Assembly (NCBI GenBank): GCA_020205615.1
Contig: CM035162.1
Location: 33,444,479-33,508,478, forward strand
Length of the DNA stretch: 64,000 nt
Direction: 5' to 3'
Source of the DNA: Panax quinquefolius
Taxonomy: Eukaryota; Streptophyta; Magnoliopsida; Apiales; Araliaceae
The first letter of the stretch is position 1; each line of letters opens with the position of its first letter. Below are positions 48,121-59,446 of this stretch, piece by piece. The translations under genes were made by a program, and so were the position numbers. The notes below the pieces were generated by a model. It was not told where the DNA came from. It saw only the letters and a program-made list of their open reading frames with translations, and did not search any database.

Positions 48121-48149
48121 TAGAAGGACTTTTAAAAGAAGCATGTGTG

Positions 48150-48770
48150 TAAGCCGAGCCGAGTAGCTCAGTACTCGACTCGAGATCGGTTCAAAAATTT
48201 AATCCAAAACTCGAATTCGAAGTTGATTCGAGTCGAATCTAATCCTTACTTGTTTTCTATTTAATGATACATAAGTCGAATTCGAGTATACCAGTGTTAG
48301 ATTTCGAGTATTTCATTTTTTTCTCAAATCATACTCGATACCTACTCGATAGATCATATTCGAATATTGGTTTGATCCATACTAACAAGCTAAATATGTG
48401 ATATTTGTATCAATCATTATATTTTATAAAGTGTAGTATTAAATTGTGTAAGCTTGTACTTGAATAAATCAATGAATTCATTGCCAATTTGTATTACATT
48501 CTTTGTAATTTCTTTACATAAATAAAAGTAAAAAATTTATATATATAAACATTAGTTCAATAATCAATTTAGTATGTAGTGGTTCAACATTAAGTGACAT
48601 GGTTCATATTCGAAACTCGATTTGAAGGCTACGAGTCGAGTACTTACAAGCGGAGTAGGTCTAAATAATGATCTGAGTTGAATCTGGCGCAAAATTAAAA
48701 ATTCCTTATTGAATCCGAGTCGAATCTTATTGAAATACAATTATACAGATCGACTTTAATAATTTTAAAA
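48150..48770. repeat. CGAGTCGA-rich element relic
   Basis: GAGCCGAGTAGCTCAG and repeated ACTCGA / TCGAGTCGAATC motifs cluster at both edges (48155-48370 and 48615-48730), as in some non-autonomous DNA transposon termini. The superfamily was not determined. Confidence 0.35.
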
Positions 48771-49194
48771 AAAAGAAGCTTTTTAGTGATATAGAAAGAG
48801 GGAGTATTTTATTACGTACATGATATGATTTAAGAAAATTCAATAAAATGAGCAAGGAATATGCATGTTTAATCAGTACTGATATATTATGTTTTATTTT
48901 ATGCCAAATAAATCAAATCATTGTAGTTTTCATATGCATGGATAATATTTATGTGACATATAACAGAGTGATTAGAATTTGAAAAGTAAGAAGTTGATTA
49001 AACCAAACGCAGTCAATTTCAAAGTTTTCCCACTAAACTAAGTCAGTTAGTTTAGAAAAAGTAAATCAAACTGCCTTCAAAGCGGTTCTGTTCTACTAAT
49101 ATTTAATTGAGATTACTTGCTAGTAAATAGTAGCATTAGATAATCAACAACCTACCTGAAAAAAATTACTTAATTTATGTTCAAGTTAGAATTT
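48771..49194. other. AT-rich DNA, nothing recognised
   Basis: No coding sequence or clear repeat terminus was seen. Confidence 0.5.
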
Positions 49195-49520
49195 TAGAAC
49201 CGTCTATAGCGACGGTCGTCGACCGCCGCTATAGGCCAAAAGACCGTCGCTGAAGGTTTTAGAGACGGTCGCCGATCGTCACTATTGAAGCCATCGGTAA
49301 AGCTTTTAGCAAAGGTTTTTTGGCCTAAAACGACGGTCGGCAACGGTCGCTATAGGTCATGACAAAATCGTGTATTTTCTCTTTATCAACGGTCGCTGAA
49401 AGTTATTACTACGGTCATGACCATAGCTATAGATGTCTATAGCGACGTTCGGCGACCGTTGCTATAAGTCTGTGTTTTATAGAACACTATAGCTATGATC
49501 GATGAACATTGCTATAGCCT
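49195..49520. repeat. GCGACGGTC subterminal-repeat block, CACTA-like
   Basis: Short direct and inverted motifs (CTATAGCGACGGTC, GACCGTCGCT, GCGACCGTTGCTATA) occur more than ten times in 326 bp. Dense subterminal repeats of this kind mark CACTA (En/Spm) elements, but no CACTA terminus was found, so the class is an inference. Confidence 0.5.
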
Positions 49521-50486
49521 TTTTATATTTAAAAAAAATTTAATTAATAATGCACATTTATTCAACAAACAAAATACAATATAAAATAAAATATAAAAAA
49601 TATTATATACATCATTTAAAATCATTCACATTACAATATAATAATTGAATAATTCATCTCCTCAAATATGATGATCATTATTATACCAAACTACTAAACT
49701 AATAACTTTTACAATCTATCATTATAATACAATGTTTTAGTTACATCTAAGAAGAGATCTTTGAACTCGAGCAAATTTCAAACTCACTTTTGCCATCTTC
49801 TGACTATGAATTGTAGACTGCCAACATGCCCTGTTGGATGTAACAGTGTAAATAAAGTATACATCACGAATATAATAACCGAAATTTGCTAAGGAGATGA
49901 AGGATCATAAAACAACTAATTTAATAAGCAAGAAGATTCACTTCTGTTAACGTCAAGATCTTTCCTCACGTCCTAATCATGTAAGACGCATCCGATATCC
50001 TGCACAGTTCAACAAGTCAACACCCAAAGCTTGATGGCTTGACCGTCGGGGGATAGCTCCGGTGTGAGAGTCAGTACAGGCGATCACAAGGTTAACAATG
50101 GAAGAAAAATATCTAGTGCTTGAAAGAGATAATGAATTCGTTACCTTTAGATTGAGTGATCCTTCCTAACATATACCCCAAAGTCCGGTTTGTCCTGTAT
50201 GCAACTGACTTTCCCTGGCCCACAGCCTTTAGCCGACTAAGCTCTGTCCAATCCTCATTAAATACAATGCAGAGATGATACCAAAGTTTATCCCATAATA
50301 ATCATCAAATTGAAAGCCCCAATGGAACCATACTCATCTAATGGTTCGGCCCATTGTCTCGGCCCAATACTCCATAGGCCCCAAATGAAGATATTTTCCA
50401 CCCACTGGGTCGGGCCAATGAACCGGCCCACTACTTTCAAGACCTACCCATCATGTCTAAAGTATTATGGCCCAACATTGTCCCAC
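49521..50486. other. intergenic or LTR-like DNA, unassigned
   Basis: GGCCCA / CGGCCCA motifs recur at 50345-50480. The region may belong to the retroelement that carries the coiled-coil gene downstream, but LTR ends were not recognised. Confidence 0.3.
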
Positions 50487-50505
50487 AGTCTTTTATTAAA
50501 CAGGA

Positions 50506-51804
50506 TGTTTAGTGGAAGATCAGAAGGTCCTCATCCAACCGACGCGTCGAATGATCAAGGAATTCAGATAGATTTCTTTTCGGGTTCATCATCGCCGACC
50601 TCTCTGTAAGTACCAACCAAGCGACTTCAACTATCAAGCTCAATCCAATCAATCAACTCCCATCGAAGGACAAAGCCACCTTGCCAAAGAAAGCAAGCTG
50701 GCCGAAAACCCAAACACCCCCTTACACAGACATACAACGAGTGCCTCCTCGACATGCCCCTTGACGATCGGACCCGAGTCCTTCGTGCGAAAAAGAGGAA
50801 AATCCAGATAACTTCCCCAGCCACCGAAGAACCAAAAACACCTTCCACAGAAGCCGATCTTCCAACGGACATCCCAGTTGAAATCGTTGCTTCTGACGAA
50901 GAGCCCGAAGAACAAGTAGAGCACACACCCAAACCTGCTTAAAATAGAAAACCAGCCTCTTCAGAACATAGGCAACAAGTCATGGGATCCCCCACTCTCT
51001 GGTCAGAATCCAATGAGATTCCCATTTCAACTCTGCAACTCATTCGTCCGCGATACCGATGACCATCGGTTCGGCAATAGCTCCATAATGGACCTGATCG
51101 ACGAGGGAATGAAGTACCAAGCTAGAGTAAGCTGCTATTTGACTTATCCACTTATATCTCGGCCCATTAAAATGAACTGTTTGACTAATATTTATCATTT
51201 GTAGGCAAACGCTGTCTTCGGACGCCTCCGCCCCAAATACAAAGAAACCGAAGCCGAAGAGGATGCCGCTCGAAGAGAGAATGCCATATTTAAGTCTGCC
51301 TCGGCGAAAGAGAGAAGCAATCTTGAAATTGTTATTCTCAACAATGAGTGCCTTTGGAAAGATCTTGCTCAAACCAAAGAAAATTTGAAGACGTCCAGGG
51401 CCACTCATCAAGTTATCACCGATATTAATGTCGAACTGCTTCAGAAAAATGAGATTTTGACAAAGAAAATCGAAGATCTGGCCCAATCCAACTCAGTTCT
51501 GTCGAAGCAAAATAAAGATATCCAAGCTAAAGATCCATAGCAAATGGCCCTTTGTCAAAAGCTTGAAGAGGAACTTCGAGAACTCCAGATTGTTAGGGAT
51601 TTGGGCCCACCATTAACTGATCAGCTTCGCAAGGATATTGAAGCAAATTACAGGAAGTCCACCGAGCTGAACAATGAAGTTGTCCACATGTACTCTGAAG
51701 GATACGAGGTCTGCCGAAGTAAATACAAAGCCAAACTTGTAATGGCCAAAGTAAACCCGGCTCTCCTCGACTCTTCGGACATCGAGGACAATAAAGAAGC
51801 TTAA
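50506..51804 (+). pseudogene. coiled-coil gag-like gene of an unidentified retroelement
   Basis: Pieces of one plus-strand gene. A first open stretch includes MFSGRSEGPHPTDASNDQG (about 50506-50609). A second at 50754-50942 starts MPLDDRTRVLRAKKRK and is acidic. A third starts at 51013. GT-AG at 51127-51204 forms a 78-bp intron in phase. Past it 51205-51804 reads ANAVFGRLRPKYKETEAEED..., a long charged coiled coil ending LLDSSDIEDNKEA. One in-frame TAG (51538-51540, right after QAKDP) breaks it. The make-up resembles the C-terminal coiled coil of plant retrotransposon gag-like proteins, but I cannot name the family. The upstream frame shifts and the TAG argue for a pseudogene; a host gene remains possible. 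Confidence 0.5.
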
Positions 51805-52111
51805 AGATATCATCCGAAGCTTTAGGAATCCCTGAAAAGACATATCTCCTTAGTAAACAGTTAGATATCAATGAAATGATTAACAAATTCTTATCCTTAT
51901 TACACCTTTGACCATTTCTTGTCAATAATTCATCATCAATCAATTTGAAAAATGTATAATCTTAAACTGTTAGTCAATAACTAAGCAAGTCATATAACAG
52001 ATAAGATCAAGTAATAATGCGACCTGGACTCAACACTTAAAAATCAGGTAATAAAGTAATGCAATACTTATTCGTTACCAAAATGTGAGGTAGATCTACT
52101 TCATAGGGAAT
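51805..52111. other. spacer between coiled-coil gene and minisatellite
   Basis: AT-rich; likely 3' UTR or internal retroelement sequence. Nothing specific is recognised. Confidence 0.4.
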
Positions 52112-52323
52112 TGGTTTACCACAAAGGGCCTAACAAACCCACAGGATGACATTTGCCTACCACGAAGGGCCTGACAAAGTCTAAAAGATGACATTTGCCT
52201 ACCACGAAGGGCCTGACAAAGTCTAAAGGATGATATTTGCCTACCACGAAGGGCCTGACAAACTCACAGGATGACATTTGCCTACCACGAAGGGCCTGAC
52301 AAAGTCTAAAGGATGACATTTGC
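52112..52323. repeat. 42-bp minisatellite, about five copies
   Basis: The unit is GGATGACATTTGCCTACCAC plus GAAGGGCCTGACAAAGTCTA and AA. The first copy is the most divergent. The unit length is a multiple of three, so one minus-strand frame stays open and repeats FVRPFVVGKCHPLD-type peptides. The Ty3 LTR at 52324 begins inside a unit. Confidence 0.9.
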
Positions 52324-54791
52324 TGTGAGACCCCAGATTTTATGAATAAATATTTAATTTTCTCGAAATAATTTTTTTTTTATATTATGGTGTGGATTTG
52401 ATATAATGTTATAGTTGTGGGTAATATTTACAAATTTTACAAAGTATGCAAGTTGTCATATTATATTCGATTGGTCGGGGAATATTCTTTTTGTCGGAGA
52501 ATATCCGTACGACGGTACAATCATTGGTGGACCCCATTAATGTAATTATCATTTGGATTGAGAAAACGACAAAAATATTTTATGAAAATAACGACTGATG
52601 TTTTACCATTAATACTGTTGAACTACTCGGTAGTAAAAGTACAGTAATACGTGTGGTTGCGTGGTTGCATAGTAGCACACAGTATTGATTATTGATGCTT
52701 ACGTGAGAAGTTATCTCAGTTTTGTTTTATTACTTATATATATATATATATATATAGTTTTATATATATATATATAAGGTACGTATATATATATAGATTA
52801 TATTTGTGTTAGTGGGTGCTGGTGGGGGAGTTAAGAAAATGGTGGGGTGGGTGATTGATATGTATTTATAATTGTATATATTATATATGGGTGAGTGGGT
52901 TGTGGTGGAGATTGAAAAGTTGGCAAGATATGTGTTATAATTTTCAAGCTTTCACCTTATTGGTGGAATAATCCAATAATGCATTCAATGAGCCCATTTT
53001 TTTCAGCTTGACAGGTGATGGTTTTGTGTTCTTCTCTTTTAATTTGTTAGCACCTTGAAAATTATGTACGAGTGATAGGATTTTTCTAAAGATAACATGT
53101 GTTTATATATATATATATATTATATTTTAATTATTAGTTGATTGAAATCGATTCTGCAAAATAAGTTCGTTTATGAACAATACCCTTCCATTCTCCTATA
53201 AATAGAAGCTCATTCCTTTATTATTTCTTACGAATTCACTAAAACTCTAGAGAGAGAAATTATAGAGAAACTATAGAAAAGTATTCTGCTACTTCCCTAC
53301 TCTTATATCCAGTTTCTTTTATGGTAAGGGGTGTTATTCTTTCTTATTCATGAAGAGAACTGTTGTTATTCCATTGCTTATTATTCTCGCTGAATAACTC
53401 AGTATACGCTGGCTCACCCTATACTTGGTGACATTCTTCTATTATTCTGCTGGAACATCCTCGTCTGTGTGTTTTACACCTTAACTGGTTTCGCCTTTAT
53501 TATTATTCTGTTGGAAAATCCTCATGCATGTGTTTTACACCTAACGACCTAGTTATGTCTTTATTATTATTCTATCGGAACATCCTCGTCGTGTGTTTTA
53601 CACCCACCGCTTCGCCTTTTATTATTCTCAATAAACATCCTGCTTGGCAAATTTTGCCTCGACCGGTTCTCGTTATTATTATTCTGCTTGAATAACTCGC
53701 TTATGCGGTACCGCATGCATGGTGATTTCTTTTGTTATTTCATTCTTTATTATACTCAATTGGTTAAAGTTTTGACTTCTATACTCCATGAAATTAGTAG
53801 AATATCCTCGATATTTCAAGGCTTCATCCAAAGATCTTTTCATGGAAATATTCTTCCGATCATTCTTGAATTACTCTACAAAGCAGTATCATGTTGACAA
53901 TTTGGACGTTATTAGTTCCTAGATAAATTAATTCTTGAACTTGTTTTATTGAATTCTTATATCATTGTCATCATCCTCATATTTATATTTTTTTTGAAAG
54001 TCATCTGTGGCCTGTAGTGCATAGATGGACTTGGTATGATTATGACCAGGGATTATTCGGTGTAATCATGACCGTAATGTTACAAATGATGTGGTAAAAG
54101 TCCTCATTGGCCCGTAGTGCATTGATAGACAGTTTTTGGCATGATCATGACCATTAATGAATACACAAATATTCTTGGCCCGTAGTGCATGGATAATTGT
54201 TGTCGTGATACTAAAGAATATCCTCGCCATAGTGCAGGGGGTGATTCGATGATGTGGAATATTTATTGTCGAGTCTCAAATGATAATAAAGATGAAAAAC
54301 CTTTTAAATCATAAAAGATAGTAGATTTTATTTTCTACTTGTCTCTTTTAATGGATTGCTTGTTCATCTACCGCAGCTAAACTTGATGTCTATTATATTT
54401 TATCGCTTTAACATTGTTGGAGACTAATGATAATTTATTCGCATTATCTTAGTCATAATATTTCTTCTCGGGGCTAGTTGAGCTCACCCTTTCTTTCACC
54501 GTTCTCTTCGTAAAATGAGAATATAGCTGGGACGAGTCGGGAACGGAGTGATGGTCCAGAGGATAGCATTAGTAGTCCTCACTATTCCGTGAAATAGTGT
54601 GATAATAATTGTAATGAGGACTCCTTTTGAGTTTGTATAATCTCTAGTAGATAATATTTGTATTCAAACTCATAGTTTATGTTTTGTCGATATTGTACAA
54701 GACAATTGTATTAGTAAGTTGTATTTGAATTACATACTACGTATCCGGCGACCCAAGATGGGTGATGTATACCTAATTTTGGGGCGCCACA
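52324..54791 (+). mobile_element. 5' LTR, Tekay/Del-like Ty3/gypsy element
   Basis: Begins TGTGAGACCCCAGATTTTATG and ends TTTTGGGGCGCCACA, 2,468 bp. The TATA box TATAAATAG is at 53197-53205, followed by AAGCTCATTCCTTTATTATT, as in the solo LTR at 8590. It holds TA repeats at 52735-52800 and GGCCCGTAGTGCA hairpin-type repeats near 54010-54230. A primer-binding site follows directly. Confidence 0.9.
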
Positions 54792-54805
54792 GTTGGTATC
54801 AAAGC
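54792..54805 (+). other. primer-binding site for initiator tRNA-Met
   Basis: GTTGGTATCAAAGC directly follows the LTR and differs by one base from the canonical TGGTATCAGAGC. Confidence 0.8.
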
Positions 54806-54978
54806 TTAGGGATATGATCCCTGGCTAAGATGTGAGACAAGAACTAGGAGGGGAGAGACGGGGAATTCTTTCGTTAGTATGACCTACCTAAGTTTATTTG
54901 ATATTTAATTGGTTGGTCAGAGTATATTGATAATATGTGACATGTTAATTAACCCTTGTTTTGTGGCAGTATTTGAAA

Positions 54979-55605
54979 ATGGCAGCTGAAAATGTCAACA
55001 ATGGAGTGAATGAGACCGTGGAGACACCTCAAATCACCAACCGGGATAATGTAATAATAAACGAAGAAGGAATTAGAGATATCCATGTGGTGAGGGAAGA
55101 ATTAATAGTTGCACCCAAGCTAGTCACAGAGGTAGCAGCTGAGAGTGAGGAAGAAGAGGAACCTAAGGAGAATTTATTAGAAGAAATTTTTGATCAAAAT
55201 GTAGAACTGCGAGATCGTATTCGTGAGCTAAAAGAACAGGTTGAAGAACGACAAGTGGTCGTGGAACAAAGGGATGCAACAATTCAAAATTGTGTTACTC
55301 GATATGTGATGCTCGAACAAAATCACGCTTTGGCAGGGTGTAAGATATTAAAGTTGGAATCTGAGAATTCAAATATCAAAGATCAACTAAAAGAAGAAAC
55401 AATTGAACGAGTGAGAATGATTGATGCGTGGGTAAAAGCCGCACGACATGTTGATATTGTAGAAAGAGACGTCCGATCCAAAAAGGCAAAAATAGATGAT
55501 ATACATTTCTTTTTTGACAAAGAATCGGAAGAACCCAACATCGAAGTTTTGAATTACCTCATCACAGTAGTGGTCAATCTCAATTCGACATGGATCGAAG
55601 ATTGA
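54979..55605 (+). CDS. coiled-coil gag-like ORF of the Ty3 element
   Basis: An open frame starting MAAENVNNGVNETVETP, 208 residues, about 190 bases inside the primer site. An acidic stretch (ESEEEEEPKEN) leads into a long charged helix (about residues 70-165: ELRDRIRELKEQVEERQVVV and on). No capsid domain or zinc knuckle is present, although a chromovirus gag would have both. It may be the N-terminal part of gag kept after an internal deletion, or an unrelated leader ORF. It is intact as read, but its product would not make a working capsid alone. The frame also runs upstream from a TTG, which I did not use. Confidence 0.6.
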   Translation: MAAENVNNGVNETVETPQITNRDNVIINEEGIRDIHVVREELIVAPKLVTEVAAESEEEEEPKENLLEEIFDQNVELRDRIRELKEQVEERQVVVEQRDATIQNCVTRYVMLEQNHALAGCKILKLESENSNIKDQLKEETIERVRMIDAWVKAARHVDIVERDVRSKKAKIDDIHFFFDKESEEPNIEVLNYLITVVVNLNSTWIED

Positions 55606-55614
55606 TGACACCAA

Positions 55615-56037
55615 ATGCTACCCCAGACAAGTCAAAGCCGGGTAGTTCAAAGGAGAGCGGTAGTCATGACTTTCCAACAAGTGAGGAACCCAAATGAAGT
55701 TATCACGAGTAAGCTTATCATAAACTCTAGCGAAGTCTATACCGTGTTAGATACCGATTCAACTCACTCTTTTATTTCACCTAGTTGTGTTCAATGTTTG
55801 AAGTCAACTCCAGAGAAGTTAGACTTTGATATATCTATTTAAACTCAGTTGGGAGAAACCTTCGTTACCTCCATTATTTATAAATCTTGTTCAAATCAAC
55901 ACTTTCACGTTACCTGTCGATCTTATCTCTTTGAAAATACTTGCATTGATGTGATTTTTAGAAACGATTGGTTAACTACTCATCATGCTTTTCATAAGGT
56001 TGTTGGCTTTCATATTCCTAACCAACCTATTATGTGA
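55615..56037 (+). pseudogene. Ty3 aspartic protease (RVP_2) remnant
   Basis: Two blocks. 55615-55842 has LIINSSEVYTVLDTDSTHSF, matching the protease active-site region, where the usual D-S/T-G is here D-T-D. 55849-56037 has CIDVIFRNDWLTTHHA, matching the family's DVILGMDWL-x-x-YHA. A TAA splits them at 55840-55842. Loss of the active-site Gly and the stop indicate a dead gene. The gap from gag to here lacks the capsid and knuckle, so this internal region is deleted. Confidence 0.75.
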
Positions 56038-56239
56038 ATTCAAGCAACCAAACCACTAAAGTCAATCATTGTCATATCAAGCCATAAGTAAATAGCCCTG
56101 ATCCTTTCGTTGTTGATTTTCTTGTGTGGAATGTACCAAAGCCAGAATTTCTGTAGGCGACTTCGTGAATGACGATGGCAAGTTGATAGGTATCAATGCG
56201 ACGTACTATCCAAGTCATGGATGAGAGTCACAATTTTGA

Positions 56240-56331
56240 ATGATATTTCTATCGTTAATAAATTTCTTGACGTATTCTTGAAGACTTCTTAGCCTACCCT
56301 AGAGCGTGAAATCAAATTTTGTATTGACCCC
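56240..56331 (+). pseudogene. first codons of Ty3 reverse transcriptase, cut by an LTR
   Basis: NKFLDVF then LEREIKFCIDP matches the linker into RT (DVFPEDLP..., PPEREIEF-x-I). It ends at 56331, where the next LTR starts, so about 3 kb of pol is missing. Confidence 0.6.
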
Positions 56332-59300
56332 TGTAAGACCCCGAATTTTATGAAATAAAAGTATTCAATTTTTCTATTCAGTAAATGGTTAAATTGATAA
56401 AAGTTAAAGTTAAGGGTGATATATGAATTTTTTTTCAAAATACGCAAGTGGTTATAAAGTATTCATTATTGTCGGGGAATATTCATTTGGTCGTGGAATA
56501 TTCTTTCTGTCGGGGAATATTCGTATTTACCAGCCAGCAGATATTTGTGAGCCCCCATAATGTATAACCGCTTTCTAAGAAGAAAACGACAAAATTAATA
56601 ACAACGTAGTTGTTCTATCAAGTAACATCGTTGAATACCCGGTGGTTAAAATACGATGAATACGCGTGGTTGCAAGAGAAGACACCTGTATTGCACAATT
56701 GTTGAATTATTGATCCTTACGTAAGAAGGCACTACTCAATAATTGTTACGATAATTACTTTTCAATATTTTATTTTATTGATTCAATAATTGTCATATTG
56801 ATATTTTATATTATTGTTGTTTCAATAATTGTCATTTGCATGAATATTTTCCATTATCTGATCAATAATTCATATTATTTGGAATAATATTATTAGATAG
56901 CATTATTGGCAATATCTAGAAAGTTCATCAAGGAGAGGTTTGGTCACCTAATCGCATCGCCAAGAAGGAGAAATCCTTATCGAATAGCCCCTCTTTCCCG
57001 AACTACCGGTCATCATAATTGTGATTCTGTAATATTATTTGTGAATAATTAATTATTGATTTATATGATAAGGAAATATTTATTTGATTTGGATATAAAT
57101 GATGGATTTATTTATGTGTTTATAAATGAAGGAGTTAATGTTGAGGTGTTTTATCAGTATTTTGTCGGATTGGAGGTATTAAAAGATCAAATCGGTGTTA
57201 TTACAGCTTTATTGTGTGAGTTATAATATTTAATCCGAGCGTTGGATCGTTGTAATTTTTGAATATGTTATACATATATAATTTGAGTATATGTCCACAA
57301 ATTTTGAACCGTTAAAAATGAGCGTATAATTTGTTATGAATTTTAAGAGGTGACTGATTCGGAAATTAGGTTATAAATGATTTTGGTGGAAAATTCTAGA
57401 ATTGGTGGGCCCCACTTTTGGTTGGTGATAAATGTGCTCAATTGAATTTTCAAATGTGGTGGGTGGGAATAGTAGCAGGTAAAGCCATCAGGTTGCAGGT
57501 TAAGTTTGCTTCAGCGTGCTAACATTTTCCTATAAATAGAGAGAGCTAAGTTAGAATTGAAAATCACATCAGAAACAAGTTTTCTCTCTTTCTCTCTCTA
57601 GATTATCGAGTTTATTTTGTGAGTATTTAGATACTTGGTGAGTTGCTATTCTTCAAAGGTAAGTTTCCTTCAACATATCCGATATCCAAATGTCGGAAGT
57701 CTTTGCTTTTTTTTGAGGTAAGGGATAGTAAGGGATTTTAAGGGTTGTTATGATTTTAAGTTTCATAATTTTTCTGACCTTCAAAAATTTTGGAAAAATT
57801 TGAAATGATAATTTGATGAGTTTTCTAGATTGTGTCCAAAAATGACGATTTTTGGATGTATAGATTATGAGTTATGAATTTTATGGGAAAAGACTATTTT
57901 AAAAGAAAACCCTTATAACTCCTTGTGGTTAACTTCAAAATTGATGAAATTTTTATTGGGAGTACATGTATATGATGGAAGTATACTCTGTAAATATCGG
58001 AATTTTTGGATAAAAGTACAATTTATGATAAATGTCTAAATATTCGGCAGTTTTGGCCATATGAAAAATAGTAAATTTATTTTAAAAATTCCGGGAAAAA
58101 TATATGTTCAATATGGGACTATATTCTGCTAAATCCCAGAAAAAAATATTTTTGGAACTAATTTGATATTTTTCATGAAAATGGTCTAGTTATGAATAAA
58201 GGAATTAAATATGTTATGTGAAGGAAGAAAATTAGAAAATATGATTTTATGGCTTGAGAATCATATATGTGGTATATGCAGATTTTTGATAAGGATTTTG
58301 GTTATTGGTGATGAAATCTTATGAGTTTGGCATTTTAGAATGATTAAATGCATTATTTTAGTAAAGTGTAAACAATTAAAATAAATTGTTTATAAGTTTA
58401 AGAAATGTTATTCTTTCAATATCATTATACCGAAATATTGGTATAAATTTTATTGTGGAATTTCTACCTTTTTGTGTTGGGGTTACTATTCATGAGTTAC
58501 TATTCATGAGTTACTATTCACGAGTAACTATTCACGACAAAATTAGTTTCTTTTTCTAACCAAATTATAGTTGATTTATGAATATTACTCTGGAGATTAA
58601 AACTATATATATTATTTTTATTATCATATATAACATTTTTATAGCCCTGGTGTTGAAATTCTCTTTCACTTGAGTGTAAAGATGGGTAGATTTTTGGTAT
58701 GATCATGACTATGGGTTCTCTTTGGCCAGTAGTGAAAAGTTAAATTGTTGACTGGTATGATTATGACCATTGAATTTATAACTGAATATCTTTAGCTTAA
58801 AGTGCAAAGGTGAATTGATCAACATGGTTATAATTATTGTTTGTATAATTCTGAAATGATTATATATTTCTTTGAGATATTAATGTATTTGGCATGTAGT
58901 ACAAATATGAACTGTTGATGAATATATTTGGCCTGTAGTGCAAATATGAACTGTTGAGGAATATCTTTGGCCTGTAGTGCAAAGATGAATTGTTGATGAA
59001 TATCTTTGGCCCGTAGTGCAAAGATGACCCGTTGTTGAATATCTTTGATCGTAGTACCTGATGGTCTGTTGATGAATATCTTTGGCTCAGAGTGCAAAGA
59101 TGAAATTGTTAGTATGATTATAAACAGAACCGTGGTTTGGTATAACCATGATCTTTGATGTTTCGTAAAAGACAATGATGAAAATTATCTTCGCCCTAGG
59201 TGTGAAGAGGAATTTAGAATCACAATTATGATTATGAAAGTTATTCATATGATTGTGGAAAGGAACCTGTTGATTGATGCTACAGGATAAAACATTGTTG

Positions 59301-59446
59301 GTGGACTTTTAACATGGAGAAGATAATGTACTTTATTGTCTATTCGACTCTTCTAATGGATCGCTTCGTTCCACCGCAACTATGGTTGAAAATTTTATCA
59401 TCTACCATATGTTCTAAATCTCTGATTTATTAATGATAAAGGCTAT
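56332..59446 (+). mobile_element. second Ty3 LTR, truncated at its 3' end
   Basis: Begins TGTAAGACCCCGAATTTTATG with no polypurine tract before it, so it is not the normal 3' LTR of the element at 52324. The TATA box is at 57531-57539, followed by AGAGAGCTAAGTTAGAATTG, a different LTR subfamily from the copies at 8590 and 52324 but matching the inverted copy at 59447. It runs to about 59400 and then meets the inverted LTR at 59447 before its own 3' end. Confidence 0.8.
58883..59105 (+). repeat. 39-bp hairpin-bearing minisatellite in the LTR
   Basis: The unit AATATCTTTGGCCCGTAGTG plus CAAAGATGAATTGTTGATG repeats five to six times. Each unit holds the small inverted repeat ATCTTTG / CAAAGAT around GCCCGTAGTG. 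Confidence 0.8.

Noticed and set aside
52112..52323. Regular repeats resembling a CRISPR array
   Set aside because: Units are contiguous 42-bp tandem copies without unique spacers, in a plant genome; it is a minisatellite.
52324..56331. A complete Ty3 element with LTRs at 52324 and 56332
   Set aside because: The second LTR lacks a polypurine tract before it, belongs to a different LTR subfamily by its TATA-downstream sequence, and cuts pol at the start of RT, so it is a separate insertion or a rearrangement.
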